Of a DNA stretch of 60,561 nucleotides, positions 1-12,700 are shown piece after piece. Source of the stretch: a virus; IMG/VR virus record IMGVR_UViG_3300037488_001994, positions 1 through 60,561 of that record. One strand, written 5' to 3'. The position numbers and the translations under genes were made by a program. The notes beneath the pieces were generated by a model. It worked only from the letters and a program-made list of their open reading frames with translations. It did no database searches and had not been told where the DNA came from. Position 1 is the first letter of the stretch, and every line of letters begins with the position of its first letter.

Positions 1-1
1 T

Positions 2-727
2 AAGATAAATTCATTCATGCTCAGTCAGGCCGCGCAGAAAATCGCGCAACAAGACGCAGAGGCAAAACAATTAGAAGCACAAAAAGCCTCACAGACCTTT
101 CAGAAGGAGCAAACGGCCGCTGGATATAAGCATGCCGAAACCATGCAAGAGAAAGGTTTTGGGAACCAGGAAAAATTACAGACCGGCGCCCAAACATTTA
201 CGGCTGGAGAAAACGCTAAAAGCCAGCAGTTGCAAAAAGAACTTGAAGATAAGCGGTTGGCAAAAGCCATCCAGGTTGAACAGGAACAAGGCCGTCAGAG
301 AATGAGGGAAATAGGCGCCCAGGGAGCCAATCAACTCGCAGAAACAAGAGCGTCAGGGGAAGAGCAACGCAAAACGAATGAACAATTATATCCGGAGGGT
401 AAACCAAAAACCGGACAGGGAACATCCAGGGCAAGTAAAGATTTCATGACCTTAAACGATTTTACCACCGGAAAAGAGGTGGCTAAAATCAATGGATTAC
501 AGGCAGATGCCGTATTAAATTACCTTCATACCAACGGAATGCTATCCGAGGAGATAAGCACAACGATTAAGAATTTGAAGGGTATGGCAATGCCGGACGA
601 TCAGCAAAAACGAATAATTGCAAAGTATTATCCAAAAATCACACCGGAAGTGTTGAATAACATTTTACAGACCAACGCCGGCGATCAAACGAATACTGAC
701 GATCCATTAGGTTACGGAATCAAATAA
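2..727 (+). CDS. Coiled-coil virion-type protein, 5' end outside window
   Basis: The frame is open from base 2, so the gene probably begins left of the window; the first ATG inside is at 17. The first 130 residues are rich in Q, A, E and K with heptad-like spacing and almost no hydrophobic core, as in long coiled coils of internal virion or tail-associated proteins. The C-terminal 90 residues look globular (TLNDFTTGKEVAKINGLQ). The stop lies 10 bp before the giant polyvalent gene, on the same strand and upstream of the portal, which supports a structural or ejected-protein role. No enzymatic motif is seen. The function is inferred from context only. Confidence 0.6.
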   Translation, partial: KINSFMLSQAAQKIAQQDAEAKQLEAQKASQTFQKEQTAAGYKHAETMQEKGFGNQEKLQTGAQTFTAGENAKSQQLQKELEDKRLAKAIQVEQEQGRQRMREIGAQGANQLAETRASGEEQRKTNEQLYPEGKPKTGQGTSRASKDFMTLNDFTTGKEVAKINGLQADAVLNYLHTNGMLSEEISTTIKNLKGMAMPDDQQKRIIAKYYPKITPEVLNNILQTNAGDQTNTDDPLGYGIK

Positions 728-737
728 ATCTTACAGC

Positions 738-3700
738 ATGGAACCTGTTGTCGATGTTAAAAAGAAAACCATTTCTGAATTTGCGGCCGACATTAAGAAA
801 AAATATCCCTTATACAAGGATGTTGACGATAATAAGTTGGCAACAGATTTCGTGGCTAAATTCCCTAAGTATAAGGAATTTGTTGATTTTGGAACAACGG
901 AACCGATAACGCCCCAGGCAGAACCGGCCCAAGTTGAATCAGCGGACACCACACAATCGGCGGTTACCGATACTACTCAACCGGAGGTTGCCTCACAAAC
1001 AGTACAACCAGCAGTTGCCGATACGACAAAAGTTGACGCACCGGAATTTTCTTCCGTAAAACCTTTGGGTCCGGTTAAAGAAAAAGGAAATGTATTGGAG
1101 GGATTTGGTACCGGATTTCAGAGAGATTGGGGAAATATTCAGAAAGGTGTTGGACAATTATCGGTTGATTTATCAGGGAAAGAGAATATAAACGCTACCG
1201 CCGAGGCTCTTAAAATAGGGTCGATATCACCGACAGAAGATTTTGCTAAACAAAAGGAGGCATACCAGGAAATATACGATGAAACTAAGGCCAATGGTGC
1301 TGAACTTGAAAAGGAATATCAGAAGATTGCCAGCCAGCATTTCAGCGTTTATGTTCGTGGAACAGATAACGACACGCGCGAAAAAATGGCCGAAGCCAAT
1401 AAGCAAAGGGCATTAGAGAAGTGGAGTAAGTTTCCGGAGTATCAGGAATACCAGGATAGGCTCAAACTGATATCTGAAAAGATCAGTCAGTATGGTACCC
1501 TGCAAAAAGAAAAAGAGGCTAAGACTATTCTTCCTGGTGGAAGTATGATGCCTATTCCTGTAACACAATTTGCCGAGAAAACATCCGAGGAGGCCGCAAA
1601 AAATATAACCGATCAGGCCGGTACAAAAAGTTGGGGTGAACAAGTTGTTGACAAGGGTGTAGAAGATATTGTTTCATCTGCCATGAAATCGGAAACCCAT
1701 GAGGGTTGGGGATTTAAGTTTGGAGAGAAAACGGCAACCATGTTACCACTTGTTGCGGCAATGGCCGCGAGAGCGATACCGGTTGTTGGTCCGGTAATAG
1801 GAGGCGCCCTGGGAACTGCCACAATGGGAGGATTTGTTCTTTCGGGAGCCGGCGGAATGGAATATGCCTATGAAGAGAATCAGAAGAAATTAGGGAAGCC
1901 TATTGATCCGGAAAGCAGAGCATTATACGGTATTGCTGGCGCATTGGCCATGTATATACCAATGGCCCTGGGATTCAAGTCGCTGGTACCCGACAAACTG
2001 ATGAATAAGTTTGTTGCAGAAACATTGCTTAAAGGAGGTTTTGAAAACGGAGGGAAAAAGGTTTTGGTTGATTTCGTGGCCAAAAATCCGGAGTTGGTTA
2101 AGCGTATGTTGAAGGATACCGGTGAATCAGCAATTACCGGAGGTACAATGATGGCCACTACAACCGAACTTAATATTGCCCTGGAGAATACATTCAGAGA
2201 GGGTGATGATAAGGTAGGATTATTGCAGGCACTAATTGAAGGTACCAAGTCCTTTGGTGCCGGTATTCTTATGGCTGGTTTGTTTGGCCCGGGAAAGACT
2301 TTGGCCACAAACTCAATGATGAAACAAATGAGGGCCAAGCGCGGAACAGTAACGCTGGCCACCGATGGCAATACCGGTGAAGTATTTGAGGTATTTGGGC
2401 AAGACAATGGTAATTTTACCGGATTCACCAGGACCGCACAATCAATTAGTGTTCCGGTAGATCAGGTTACCAATAAAATAACCATTCCTGTAAAATTGTT
2501 CAATGAGTTGGAGAAAACTGTTCCTAAAAATATCCAAGCCGCGAAGGATTTGGAAATGCAATTTTATAAGGATCAGGTAGATTCAAACCTTACAGAAGTA
2601 ATGAGGGGGATCACCAACGCAAATGGTGAAGTGACCAAAGGAAAATTACCGGATCAGTCTGATGTTATTCTTATCCAGGGTGAAATTGGTGTTGATACCA
2701 AGGTCAGGGTAGTGGATGGTATGGGTAATAAATCGTGGATTGATCCAGCCGAGTTGCACAATGTAGAGGTTATTCCGGCTGATGTATATGCCGAAGGACT
2801 GAGAAAGACCCAATATGACAGGATTGGTATTACTCAGGCGGAAAAAGATCAGGCGAAATTAGCGGCCTATGACGAGGCTGATGCCAAGGCCAGGGATTTC
2901 ACCACACTTATTCAAAGCCAGGATGATCCTGGATTTGCAGTCCGTACCACAAGTGTCGAAATGGTTGAAAATGCCGATGGAACTAAAACTCCGAAGGTAT
3001 GGTATATTCGATCCAGCAAAGTTGGACCCGATGGCAAGTCATTATTCGCGCTGGTGGATGCAGATGGTATAACCAAGATTACAACCGCCGAAAATCTGAC
3101 TCAACCGGAAATAATACCGCTGGATCAGATTCACCAAGAGGTATTAAAAGGTTTAACCACGGAGATTGATATTGCAAGTAAGGAGCCTACGGCCGATGTT
3201 TTTGGTTTTGAGGTTGGTAATAGGGTAACCGTCAATGGTGTATCCGGAGTTATTACCGATGCCAGCAGACCGGAGGACGGAATTGTTATTCGATCCAAAG
3301 ATGCCGATGGGTTAGAACAGGATATTTATGTGGAACCCAAGGATTATGGAACCATATTGCCGGAAGAAGTTGCACCGGCCGCACCTATGGCGGAAGCACC
3401 GCCAGCCGAAGTTGCACCAGCAGAAGTGCCACCGGTTGCGGAAGTACCACCGGTTGCAGAGCAAGCACCGGCCGTACCGGTAGAACCACCGCCACCGCCA
3501 AGACCTACCACCTGGGCCATTGGGAAAAAGAATTTCAATATTGAATATGACGATACCACCGGTAACAAATATATTCCCTTTACGGAGGGAACTGATGAAA
3601 CCGCGACTATTAAAAAAGAGGTTGACTTAACTCAGTATGATGTTGTTCCGAGGACCAAAGAAGTTAAGGCCCCTGGAGCGCCTGAGTTTGCCAAGCCTGT

Positions 3701-6700
3701 TAAAATCACATTAGGAGTTGACATTATCCCTAAAAAACAGAAAAATGAAACACCAAAAGCGCCCCTGCAAGGGAAAACCCCCGAAGAAGTAATTCCGCCG
3801 GTTACGCCGACAATGGTTACACCACCACCGGTTCCGCTGGTACCGGAAGTTGCCGGAAAACCTTCCAAAAAGGCCGTTCCTGTTAAGTATAAAGGAGCAG
3901 ACTATCTGATCGATGGTGAAAATGTATGGGTTGTTCCAAAGAAGGGAGAGCCTATGCTATATTCCACCACGCCGGAAGTCATTAAGGCCATGAAGGAAGA
4001 GGCCACAAAGGGTGAAGAAGACGATATTTCGTTCAATCCGGAAGATTGGGAAGTACCGCCGGCACCGCCGGCAGATAGCCAGGAATATAATAAATGGGTA
4101 TCCGAACACAGTACCGATCCTAAAGAGGTTTCCGCGGCTTATGAAACAGAAATGTTTAATAGGCCAATAAAGAAACTTGCTCCATGGCAAGAAAATTTCA
4201 TTGGCTCAAAGATTACTCAGAAATCGTGGAAACGGTTTGGTGATCCGAATTGGACCAGCCAGGGATTGGCCCAGGCATGGTTCTTAAAGGGTGACGAAAG
4301 AGATAATCGGGATGGAGATTTGGACGGTATTGCCCAGGAACTATCAGAGGATTTTGGAATGGAGATTACTCCTCAAATGCTGGTAGAATTTATCATGCAA
4401 TTCCCAAACAACAATCCAAGAAAGACCACGGATGTTCAAATGGCCCTTGCCAAAAGGTATAATAAATTAACCGGCACAAAAACATACGATGAAAGAACCG
4501 GAGAATTAAAGGCCGGATATGAACCATTAACTCCTGATGAAGAGGCCATTGCCTTAAATTTAGGTGACGATTTGCTGAATTTTTTAGATGAAAATAAAAT
4601 TGATTCAGTAGAATTATTGGATCAAATACGAGCAGAACATTTTTCAGAAACAAGTTTCCCATTTGGACCAAAAGATTATGAAAAATCAAGAACCCACCTC
4701 ACCAAAAAAGCCAACCGAAAGGCAGATAGCGGCATTTCGAAGACTGAAAAAGATGCAACAGATGAAGGAGGAGCAATCCCAGGAGAAGATGGCCAAGGAC
4801 CAGGCGAAGAAATAGGAGATATTTCCTTTAATCCTTCCGAATTTGCCGGAGAGAATATACCGGCAGGCAAAACCATTGACGGATTCAATTTCGTTCCAGA
4901 TGGAAGAGATATGCGCTTATCCAAGGAGTCACTTCCGCTGGCCATTGAGCATATCAAAAAGGTTGGGTTTGTCGGTGAGTTACCAACAGACACAACCGGA
5001 GGGCAGTTTTTACGGAAAATTTCTGAGGCCATTGTTAATTTTACCAAGGCCAGGGAATTTGGATTTACCAAGTACGAGTTTAATGATAGTGGCTGGAGTG
5101 ATTACAATTTGGAACAGGAGGAAATTCCTCTATTGACCAATAAACCTGGATGGGCATTAACCAACTATATCACCCTGGGTAAAGGCCCCAATGGTAAGTA
5201 TGCACAAGGTTTTTCCATGCACATAGGGAATGGTGGCTACGCTGGAGGACCGTCAATATTTGGTGAAATATATGACACCAGGGAACAAGCATTGGCCGGA
5301 GTTATTGCAGAAATGCGAAAAGGTGCAGAAAAAGAACTTGAAAAGGATGAAAGTGCAAGATCAAATGCGGAAGCAAAAAAAGTCCTTTCAGAACTTGATC
5401 GGATTGAAAGCGGAAAGCCAAGCGCACCAGCACCCAAGCAAGTAAAGGTAAAATTCACCGACAAACAGGCCGCGGATCACTTTGACAGGCTTGTTTCAGA
5501 CCTGGGGGAGAATGATGTTAATATTCTCCTTGATGGATGGGAAACAGGCGCACAACTTACCGAAGATGGTGAGATAACCATTGAGGGTAAATATCGGAGA
5601 GGAGCCGAGAAGGGTATGGGGGAATCAGAGAAAGGTTCAGTTAAGAAATTCATAACCTGGTTGCTGGATGAAAATGCCGATATGCCTTTCGATGAAAAAA
5701 CGATGGGCAAAGACATTGCCGATGATAGCGATTGGGCCGATGTTGTTGATCGGGCCAGGACCGCCGCCAAAGGAGAAACGGTTGTTCCGGCTATACCAAA
5801 AGACATGCAGAGGGATCATGATTTTCTTATCGAACAGAAAGCCATGATAGCAGAATCCATTTCCGAGGCCAAGGATACAGGGTTGACGGTTGAGGAGATT
5901 GATAAATTGAGGGGATTGAAAAAAAGGCTGGATGATATACAGTCCTATTTCAATGAGGCCATAAAAAATGGAACCGTTGCTGAATCAAAATGGAATGAGA
6001 TCAGCAAGATACAACAGGAGCATAACGATATTTATGAGCAGTTAGGCAAAGATTTTGAGGGCGTTGACGAAACCAAAATTGTTCCTACTGACATAAACAC
6101 CTTTATTGCTTCCGCGAAGTATGCAAATGAGGCCGGTAAAACCTTTGGTGAATGGTGGACCGCCGTAAGAGAGGAAATGAAAATTATTGCCACCGGCAGG
6201 GAAATGACCATGCCGAGTATGAATAACCTTGTCAATGCGACATTGAAGGGAGCCGGTTATGATGTGGCTAATGATTTATGGCAAGAAATTACCACCGGAG
6301 TCAAACACCAGCAGATCGTTGAAGACAAAAATAAATATCGGAAATCCAGGCAGAGTATCATTGATATGATAAATGCGGACCATAAGGAGCCAATGGCGCA
6401 ATATGTTCCGGAGGAAATTATTCAATCAGAAGTTGAAATTTCAAATAAGTTGCTTGATTTCTTTGAGAAGAACGGAATATCCTATGATTCACAAGATTCA
6501 AGAAGAGGACTTTATGGTGATTTGAGGGATAACACCAACGGCGGATTGCTTACCAGGCTGGCAATGGATATTAAGGCCGGCAACGAGGCACGAATAGCCG
6601 AGGATAAGGCCAAAATTGCCGAAAATACCGCAAGGTTTAATGAATTACTCAAACAGACCGAGCCGGAGTATAGCAATGCCAATGCGGAAAGATTAATGAA

Positions 6701-9700
6701 CGCGCAGGCTGAAAAAGATGCTCAATATTGGGATGGCATTAAGGTAGGCCAGGATGTAATAGTAAGTACCGGTGACCGTAAACTTCCAGGTAAAGTGTTG
6801 GATATTATTAAGCCTATTGATGAAGCCAAAGAAGATCGATGGAAGCGACAATATAAGGTTGAAGTAAACGGCCAGGCTATTTCTGTTAAAAGGAACGCCC
6901 TGGAACCTATCACACCGGCCCCCAAAGGTCAGATTATTGTCGGATCGCTACCCAAGATTGATTTTGTCACCCCACCGCCGGTATCAACCGGTCGAAAATT
7001 GACATTCAATAAGGCAAAAAAAGTAGAGCCAAACATTCCGTATCCTTTTGATCCTTCCATAAGGGTTGACAAATACACCATTGAGTATATGAGTGGGGCC
7101 GGCCATTATGAGAAAGTTTTCTATTTAAACACCGGCGCCAAGGCTGATTTTCCAAAATATGCCACCGAGGAAGAAATTGACAAGGTTAAGGATCAGGTTA
7201 CAGTACCGCCGGCCCAGGGGCGTACCCCCGAAATGCCCCCGATTGCCCCTGCAAGGAAGAAATTTAAGGTTGACACCACGAATAACGAGGAGATACAAAA
7301 GGCCAAGGATGATCTTAACAAACTGATCGGGAATAATGATGTTGAGTTGCGCGAACCGGTTGCCCCTTATGGTGAAAAAGATGCCAGGAAGATCATGTAT
7401 GCCGGCCTGCCGTATGCCTTTGAGTTGGCCAGCGTTATAGAGAGAGAAACCGGAGAGTTGATTTACGATGATTTTGCCCAGGCCATGGTTGACGAGTTTG
7501 GGAACAATATCAAACCGTATGTGAAGATGATGTATGAGGGTATCCGGAATGATCCTTCAAAAGAAAACACCAAGTTTAGCGACTACCCTTATGTTAAGTC
7601 ATTTGACATTAACAAATTACAACAGGATACGCAACCTGACGAGATAGAAATGCGTAAAGAGATTAACGACCTTAAAAATCAAGACGATGTTGGGAGTAAA
7701 TCAGGAGATATTACAGGAAATCGCCCGAACACAGGCGATGAAGTACCGGCTGACAAAACAAATATTCCAGGCCAACCAGGATCAAGTGAACACCTTCGAA
7801 GAGGCGCTGATACAGGAACAAGTGAAACAGTTGGGGCCAACCCTGCGGATCAAGAGTTCGCCGGAGGACTTCTTTTCCCAACTATGGAGCGTCCTACCCC
7901 TGCTCCTGGAGAACGAGGCAATAAGCCGGTTCGTACAGGCAAAGAACAGTCCGGCGCTCCGACAGGCTTTGCCGGAGATCGTATCACCGGAGGAGGCGGC
8001 ACAAGTAATATATTTGGACCATCGGACAGAGCAGAGGGAGTTGGCAGAGATGAAGAGGCTGATGCAGAAAATGATGAACACGCTGAAAAAGGCATAGACC
8101 TTGTAAGCCTAAAGGCCAAACAACAAGCCGTTGAGAAATCACCGGTTATTATGGGGGATATCGATAATATCCGCGAAACCCTGCCGGCCTTATTCCCACA
8201 ACAACATGACGATGTACTGAAAGCAGAAAAGAGGTTTTTCAGCGGTGCCGGCCCGAAAAATGCAATGGGCAAGGGAATGTTGTTTACCAATGGTACCGGA
8301 ACCGGAAAGACCTTTTCGGGAATGGGCATTGTAAAAAGAGCCATAAAGAATGGCGCCCAGGATATCCTAATCATAACTCCGAGTCAATCTTTGAACCGTA
8401 CCTGGATGAAGGTTGCAGGGATTTTGGGTGTTGACGCCGAGGTTCTTCCAAACACTTCAACCGCTGGTACCAAAAAGGTTGTGATTACCACTTATTCAAA
8501 CTTTAGAGGAAATGAAACCCTAAAGGATGTTGATTACGACTTGGTGATGTATGATGAAAGTCAGAACATTATGAGTGGCAAGAAAGGTGACGAGGTAAAA
8601 TCCGCGTTCCTTCATTATAAAATAACCAATCGGGATGCCGAGAGCGCGTTACTCAGATTAAAGGACCGTCACCCATTATGGATGGAACAGGCCGTTTTGA
8701 CTAACCGGTGGAACCATCTTAATAAACTTGTAAATACTTATAGGTCAGATAACCAGCAAAGGGATCGGGCAGAGATTGAACAGATACTCCAAAAGATTGA
8801 GGGTATAAAGGTTGAACAGGACAAGGTTATTTTCGCCATGACCGAGAGGGCAAAGGCTTCGGTTGACAAAACCAAGGTAGTTTTCCTTTCGGCCACGCCG
8901 TTTAACCAGCACAAGAGTTTACGGTATGCCAATAAATATATCTTCGATTGGGGTCCGGACAAGACGAGCCGAGGATATAATGAGCCGGATGCCGAGGGCC
9001 AATTCTTTGTTGACAACTTCGGGTACCGGATCAGATACAACAAACTTACCGCGCCGGAGATATCAGAGGCAGGAATGATGGGTGAATTGGAAATGACCTT
9101 TACCGAGAGGTTGCGCGAAAGCGGTGCATTGAGTGGCCGCGCGCTGGATAGCGACAAGGATTACTCCAGGGATTTTCCAATTATCGTGGGTGTGGATGCT
9201 GAACGCTACAATGCGGCAATATCTGACCTTCTTTCCCATAATGACGAGTTTAATGCGATCAGAAAATATGCTTCAGATGTTTTCTACAACTATGAGTATA
9301 GCACACAGTTGTTTGAATCCATGAAATCTACTCTTACGCTGGATCGTATTCAACAACATTTGGACCTGGGGCGCAAAGTTGTGGTATATCACCGCCGGCA
9401 CATGTCCAATGTATATCCGCCATTCCAAACCATTGAAATGAATTTGGAGGAGGCAAAAGGATCGATTGTGAACGGAATGCGCGTTGATACCAAGGATGCA
9501 GAGGCTCAATGGGAGGCATTCAAACAGAAATATCCGGACCTGATAGAATATGATAAAACGCTGGAGATTGATAGCGTTATCGATAAGATCACCGGAAGAT
9601 TTGGAAACAAAGTTGGATTACTTAATGGCCGCGTTCCTGACAAGATCAAAAAACGAAACATTGAGAACTTCAATAATGATGATAGCGGTATGGATATCTT

Positions 9701-12700
9701 TGTCATACAGGAGCAATCCGGTAAGGAAGGATTAAGCCTACATGATACCACCGGCAAGAAGCAAAGGGTACTGATAAACATGGCCCTGCCACAATCTTCC
9801 ATAACCACATTGCAGATTGAGGGCCGTATTTTCCGGATCGGAAATCAATCGAATGCTATTTTTGAATACCCGATACTTAACCTGGACCTGGAACTATACC
9901 TATTTGGCACCAAGTTTAACAAATTACTGAGTACAACCGAGAACCTGGCCATGGGCCGTTCATCCAGGGATTTAATCAGCAGTTTCCGTGATGGAGTTAT
10001 CTTCGGGAAGAACACCGATGCCCCAAGTATGGAGCAAGGAGCCGGAGGTAAAGATTTGGATGCAAGGCCAACCACCGTAACATCAAAATTCGATTTGGCC
10101 AAGGCAACCTATTTCACCAACCTAAGAAGGACCGCAAAAAATAAATCCAGGGAAGGAATTGACTATTACCCAACGCCGGAGCCGGTAGGTTTGGCAATGG
10201 TGAATTGGCTGAATCTTACCCAGGGTGAATCCATGCTGGAGCCGGAAGCCGGACACGGTGCAGTTGCTATGTGGGCGCCGAGCAATGTTATTATGAAAGC
10301 CGTTGAGCCAAGTTACGAACTGTTTACCAAGTTGGAGGTTCGCGCTGGTGGAGTTGGCCGGTTCCTGTTCAATCAGACCTTTGAGAGTTACAATACGATC
10401 AACAAGTTTCATGGTATTGCCATGAATCCGCCTTATGGTTCCGGAGGGAAAACTGCCATGGACCATTTCGAAAAGGCATTGAAACACCTTAAAAACGGTG
10501 GCCGAGTAGTGGCCATTGTTCCCAACGGTCCATCCATGGATAAACGGATGGACAAATTCATGGACGAGAAAGACGAGGATGGAAACTATGTAAACGCCAA
10601 TTACCATGTGATTGCAGAAGTCATTCTACCATCCGTCACCTTTGAGAGAGCCGGTACCGCAGTTAATACCAAAATTCTTGTTATTGATAAGGTTGTTCCG
10701 CCGAAAGTTAAATCCCTTGAAAAGATACGCGAGGAGATAAAGACGGCAGATACCCAGGCCTTAATGAGTAGCAGGTGGCATGTAATGTTGACGCCGGAAC
10801 AAGTAAAGGCCGAGGCTCAAAACCGGTATGAAATGGCCCTGGCAACACAGGCCGCGATAGATATTCAGCCTACCCGACAGATCGATTTGAGTTACATAAC
10901 TGATATCAATGAACTGTTTCAAAGCATTAATGATATCGGAATGCCTGACCGGATAAGATTTGAGAAAACACCGGAAGAAGTTGCGGAAGAAACACCGGTC
11001 GCTCCAGCCGGAGGAGGCCTTTTGGAGAATGAATATAAGGTTCAGAACGATCCGTATTCCGGTGAACCAAGGGAAATGGTTTTGCTTAAAAAGCGGTTAC
11101 CGAAGGATGTTTACCGCATGGTGGCAACCAAGGCCGCTGAGATTGGATACCCAAGGAATTACAATCAGAACAAAGGTGGCGGATTTAGGCCTGGGTTTAT
11201 GTTCCAAACGAAAGAAAAAGCCTTAGAGTTTAAGTCATGGCTTGATAATTACCAATTTGCCCAAGAATCGGCAGTTGCCTACAAGGTTGGGAAAACCTAC
11301 TTAACACTTTTGGACAATGCAACACCGGAAACTTTATCTGAAATCAATCGTGCTTACGGAAGCAAAGAGGCGGCGATTACGGCAGTTGAGAAAACTGTTG
11401 AACAAGCCAGGCAACTTGTCCTTGATTTTTCCGGACGAGTCAGAGGTTCCATACCAAAAGGCGTTCACAAAAGATCAGTCATTGAAGACTTCCAAGAGTC
11501 CGGATATGTAGATTTTGTCGGACGAAAATTCAATGGTTCCCAGGATATTGCCGACATGTGGAGTATCCACCGGTCACCATACATTGAGAAGAGCCATGCG
11601 ATATTCACCAAGAACCAAACTATTGTTGGATCATTGGCAATAACCGTAAACAATCAGTCCGCGGTTCAATTACCCGATGCAGGGTTGATTGCGAAAGCCT
11701 TAAAGGTTTTTGGAGCCGATGGGTTTGCCCTGGTGCATAATCATCCTTCCGGTAATTCTGTTCCAAGCGAGAACGATGTAACGGCAACCAAAATTCTATT
11801 GGGTCGTTTACAAAACAGTCCTATCAATTTTTGGGGCCATGTTGTTATAAATCATGGAACATACTCCTTTATCGATGGGAACGGTGGGGTTGTGAATGAT
11901 TTGAAATATTCAACACCGGTACCGAGTTTATATAAACCAAGGGCCGATATTAAAGACCCTTTGACCGGTAAGGGGAGTCCTGAGAAAATGGGAGAGATTG
12001 GCCGGTCGTTGCTAAACGCAGAAGGGTACCAGGCGGCGGTTGTGTTCCTGTCTATGAAAATGGATATTAACGCTTATGAACAGTTGCCGGTTACCACGCA
12101 CAATGAAATGTTTGATTTCATTGAGAGAAGGATGGGCGGAAAACAACCATTGGGATCAGCCTTTGTTATTATCCACGATGGTTCCGATCAGTCAAACGCC
12201 ATTTTCGGAAAATATAGTTCCTGGCCATCCGGCGCGAGGGATATCATTAATGCCGAAACCGGCATAAGTAATGATTTTGATGAAAGCAATATCGAAATAG
12301 GCAGAAGGACCAATCCGGAAGTTTTATGGGTTGAAGAGGGCCGAGTAGATTACACAGACCTTTCTCCAGCCAACCGGAATAAGATTGCCATTAAATCAGC
12401 CGAATTTGACGCCAAGATTTCCGGTATCAATAAGGAATTAGGCCGGATCAAGAGGGAAATTGAAACCAAAAAGGGTACCCTTTCGAATATTCAGACTTCC
12501 CAGGGCGATTTGTTTGCCGGAAATGTGTTTGGAGCGCCGGAACCTGTGGCCCCGAAACGCGGTGAATTTGCTGGAAGTTTCTTTGATGTGGCTCCGGATG
12601 CTTCTGACGCCAATGTTCAAAGGTTAATCCAGCCTTTACAGAATCAGTTAAAAAGGTTATCCGATGATCTTCTATACACCATGCGTTCAAAAGAGGCCTG

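Noticed and set aside
1880-2428. Long - strand frame (182 aa) opposite the giant gene
   Set aside because: Its composition is that of a shadow (P, S, F, N-rich) and the + frame is clearly coding here. The same holds for the other antisense frames within 738-17510, such as 7850-8374 and 10122-10607.
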